Part shown: positions 61,126 to 62,005 of the stretch, piece after piece
How the letters are laid out: each line of letters begins with the position of its first letter
How positions within the stretch are numbered: the stretch's first letter is position 1
Source: an uncultured Sphingomonas sp.
Lineage (GTDB): Bacteria; Pseudomonadota; Alphaproteobacteria; Sphingomonadales; Sphingomonadaceae
DNA: 62,005 nt
Reading direction: 5' to 3'
NCBI GenBank assembly: GCA_913777325.1
Contig: CAJYSA010000113.1
Location: forward strand, 1-62,005
Program-made: the position numbers and the translations under genes
The notes under the pieces: generated by a model
Told to the model about the DNA's origin: nothing
The model's input: the letters and a program-made list of their open reading frames with translations, nothing else
The model's database searches: none

Positions 61126-62005
61126 ATGGCCGATGCACGCACCACGCCCGTCACGCCCGCGACCACGCACCGGAGCGATTATGCGCCACCCAAATGGCTG
61201 GTGGGACACGTTTCGCTCAATTTCGCGCTCGATCCGGTCGCCACCCGTGTCCGCGCACGGCTCAATATAACCCGCAACGGCGCGCATGGTGACCCGTTAC
61301 GGCTCGACGGTGCCGCGCAGGTGCCGCTTTCGGTGACGATCGACGGCGAACCGAGCGACGCATGGCGGATCGACGGCGAGCAGCTGGTGATACCGCTGAC
61401 GGGCGACGCACATGTCATCGAAACCGACGTGGAGATCGCGCCCGATCGCAACACGCAGTTGATGGGCCTGTACGCCTCGGGCGGGAATTTGTGCACGCAA
61501 TGCGAGGCCGAAGGGTTTCGCCGCATCACCTGGTTCCCCGACCGGCCCGACGTGCTCGCCACGTACCGGGTGACAATGACCGCCGACAAGGCGCGCTTCC
61601 CGATCCTGCTCGCCAACGGCGATCCGGTCGCGGCGGGCGACAACGACGACGGCACGCATTGGGCGGAGTGGCACGATCCCTGGCCCAAGCCGTCCTACCT
61701 GTTCGCGCTCGTGGCGGGCGACCTGTCGGTCAATCGCGGCACGTTCACGACCCGATCGGGCCGCACGGTGCAACTGGGCATCTGGGTGCGCGAGCAGGAC
61801 CTGCCCAAGACCGACCATGCGCTGGAGGCGCTGAAGCTGTCGATGGCGTGGGACGAGCGCGTCTATGGCCGCGAATACGACCTGGACGTGTTCAACATCG
61901 TCGCGGTCGACGATTTCAACTTCGGCGCGATGGAGAATAAGGGGCTGAATATCTTCAACAGCCGCTACATCCTGGCCGATCCCGACACCGCGACCGATTA
62001 CGATT
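61126..62005 (+). CDS. pepN: Aminopeptidase N, M1 family (partial, C-terminus outside window)
   Basis: The first 293 residues of an M1 zinc aminopeptidase are present and the frame is still open at the window edge. It has a beta-rich N-terminal domain with GNLCTQCEAEGFRRITWFPDRPDVLATY and ends in the GAMEN exopeptidase motif (NFGAMENKGLNIFN) at about residues 265-278. The HExxH zinc site should lie just outside the window. The PDRPDV segment matches the Proteobacterial PepN subfamily. The ATG at 61126 lacks a strong ribosome site; a TATAGT-like element is a few bases upstream. It is divergent from the M28 peptidase gene. Confidence 0.93.
   Translation, partial: MADARTTPVTPATTHRSDYAPPKWLVGHVSLNFALDPVATRVRARLNITRNGAHGDPLRLDGAAQVPLSVTIDGEPSDAWRIDGEQLVIPLTGDAHVIETDVEIAPDRNTQLMGLYASGGNLCTQCEAEGFRRITWFPDRPDVLATYRVTMTADKARFPILLANGDPVAAGDNDDGTHWAEWHDPWPKPSYLFALVAGDLSVNRGTFTTRSGRTVQLGIWVREQDLPKTDHALEALKLSMAWDERVYGREYDLDVFNIVAVDDFNFGAMENKGLNIFNSRYILADPDTATDYD

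Noticed and set aside
1-62005. Search by eye for tRNA, rRNA, riboswitch, transposase, integrase or phage genes.
   Set aside because: None was found. The folA and ribF genes have no visible riboswitch-like leader, and no cloverleaf-like sequence was seen; a covariance-model scan would be needed to exclude small RNAs.

Overview
The window reads as a high-GC alphaproteobacterial chromosome segment, most likely from the family Sphingomonadaceae (Sphingomonas or a close relative). The evidence is the PEPxxWA type of C-terminal sorting signal with a V-type exosortase and EpsI, the lspA-ileS neighbourhood followed by a DUF3035 lipoprotein, sphingan-like polysaccharide export genes, and the very frequent use of GTG and TTG starts. 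No rRNA, tRNA, CRISPR array, transposase or integrase is seen.

Layout. (1) 1-6023, minus strand: housekeeping block of metallophosphoesterase, folA, ribF, ileS, lspA and a DUF3035 lipoprotein. ileS carries an in-frame palindromic insertion of about 195 bp. (2) 6294-6821: a solitary PEP-CTERM protein with its own terminators. (3) 7152-15700: first exopolysaccharide block. The minus strand has a GumD-like initiating transferase, a WecG/TagA-type transferase, an unknown membrane protein and a TPR lipoprotein. The divergent plus strand has an OPX exporter, a beta-barrel, a Wzz-like co-polymerase and a separate tyrosine kinase. (4) 15811-20008: a palindromic repeat, a DUF5694 protein, an EpsD-like prolyl isomerase, and the exosortase module (exosortase, EpsI, small accessory protein). 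(5) 20260-29054: glycosyltransferases, an acyltransferase, UDP-glucuronate decarboxylase, a GT25 protein and an O-antigen-ligase/Wzy-like polymerase. (6) 29182-39130: two DUF1996 proteins bracketing a small membrane protein, a PilZ protein, an acyltransferase, an ExoY-like initiating transferase, a coiled-coil protein and a DUF1800/DUF1501 pair. (7) 39267-52730: a flippase, UDP-glucuronate 4-epimerase and a GT2 enzyme, then a second export operon (OPX, beta-barrel, fused Wzc-type autokinase, flippase, GT2, GH16 hydrolase, aldo/keto reductase, GMC oxidoreductase). (8) 52828-58700: a second PEP-CTERM protein, a pyruvyl transferase with an FeS partner, and UDP-glucose dehydrogenase. (9) 58747-62005: a hypothetical protein, an M28 peptidase and the start of pepN.

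Taken together, most of the window is a large surface-polysaccharide locus with two sets of export machinery and two initiating transferases. UDP-glucose dehydrogenase makes UDP-GlcA, and the decarboxylase and 4-epimerase turn it into UDP-Xyl and UDP-GalA. The polymer is therefore probably acidic. Acyl and pyruvyl decorations are suggested by the acyltransferases and the pyruvyl transferase. The exosortase system and its PEP-CTERM clients are interleaved with these genes, as is common where PEP-CTERM sorting and EPS production occur together.

The points most worth following are the palindromic insertion inside ileS, the DUF1996/DUF1800/DUF1501/DUF1996 neighbourhood, and the tightly overlapped GMC oxidoreductase and aldo/keto reductase, which could act as an oxidise-then-reduce epimerase pair. 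All family calls were made by reading the sequence; no database search was run.
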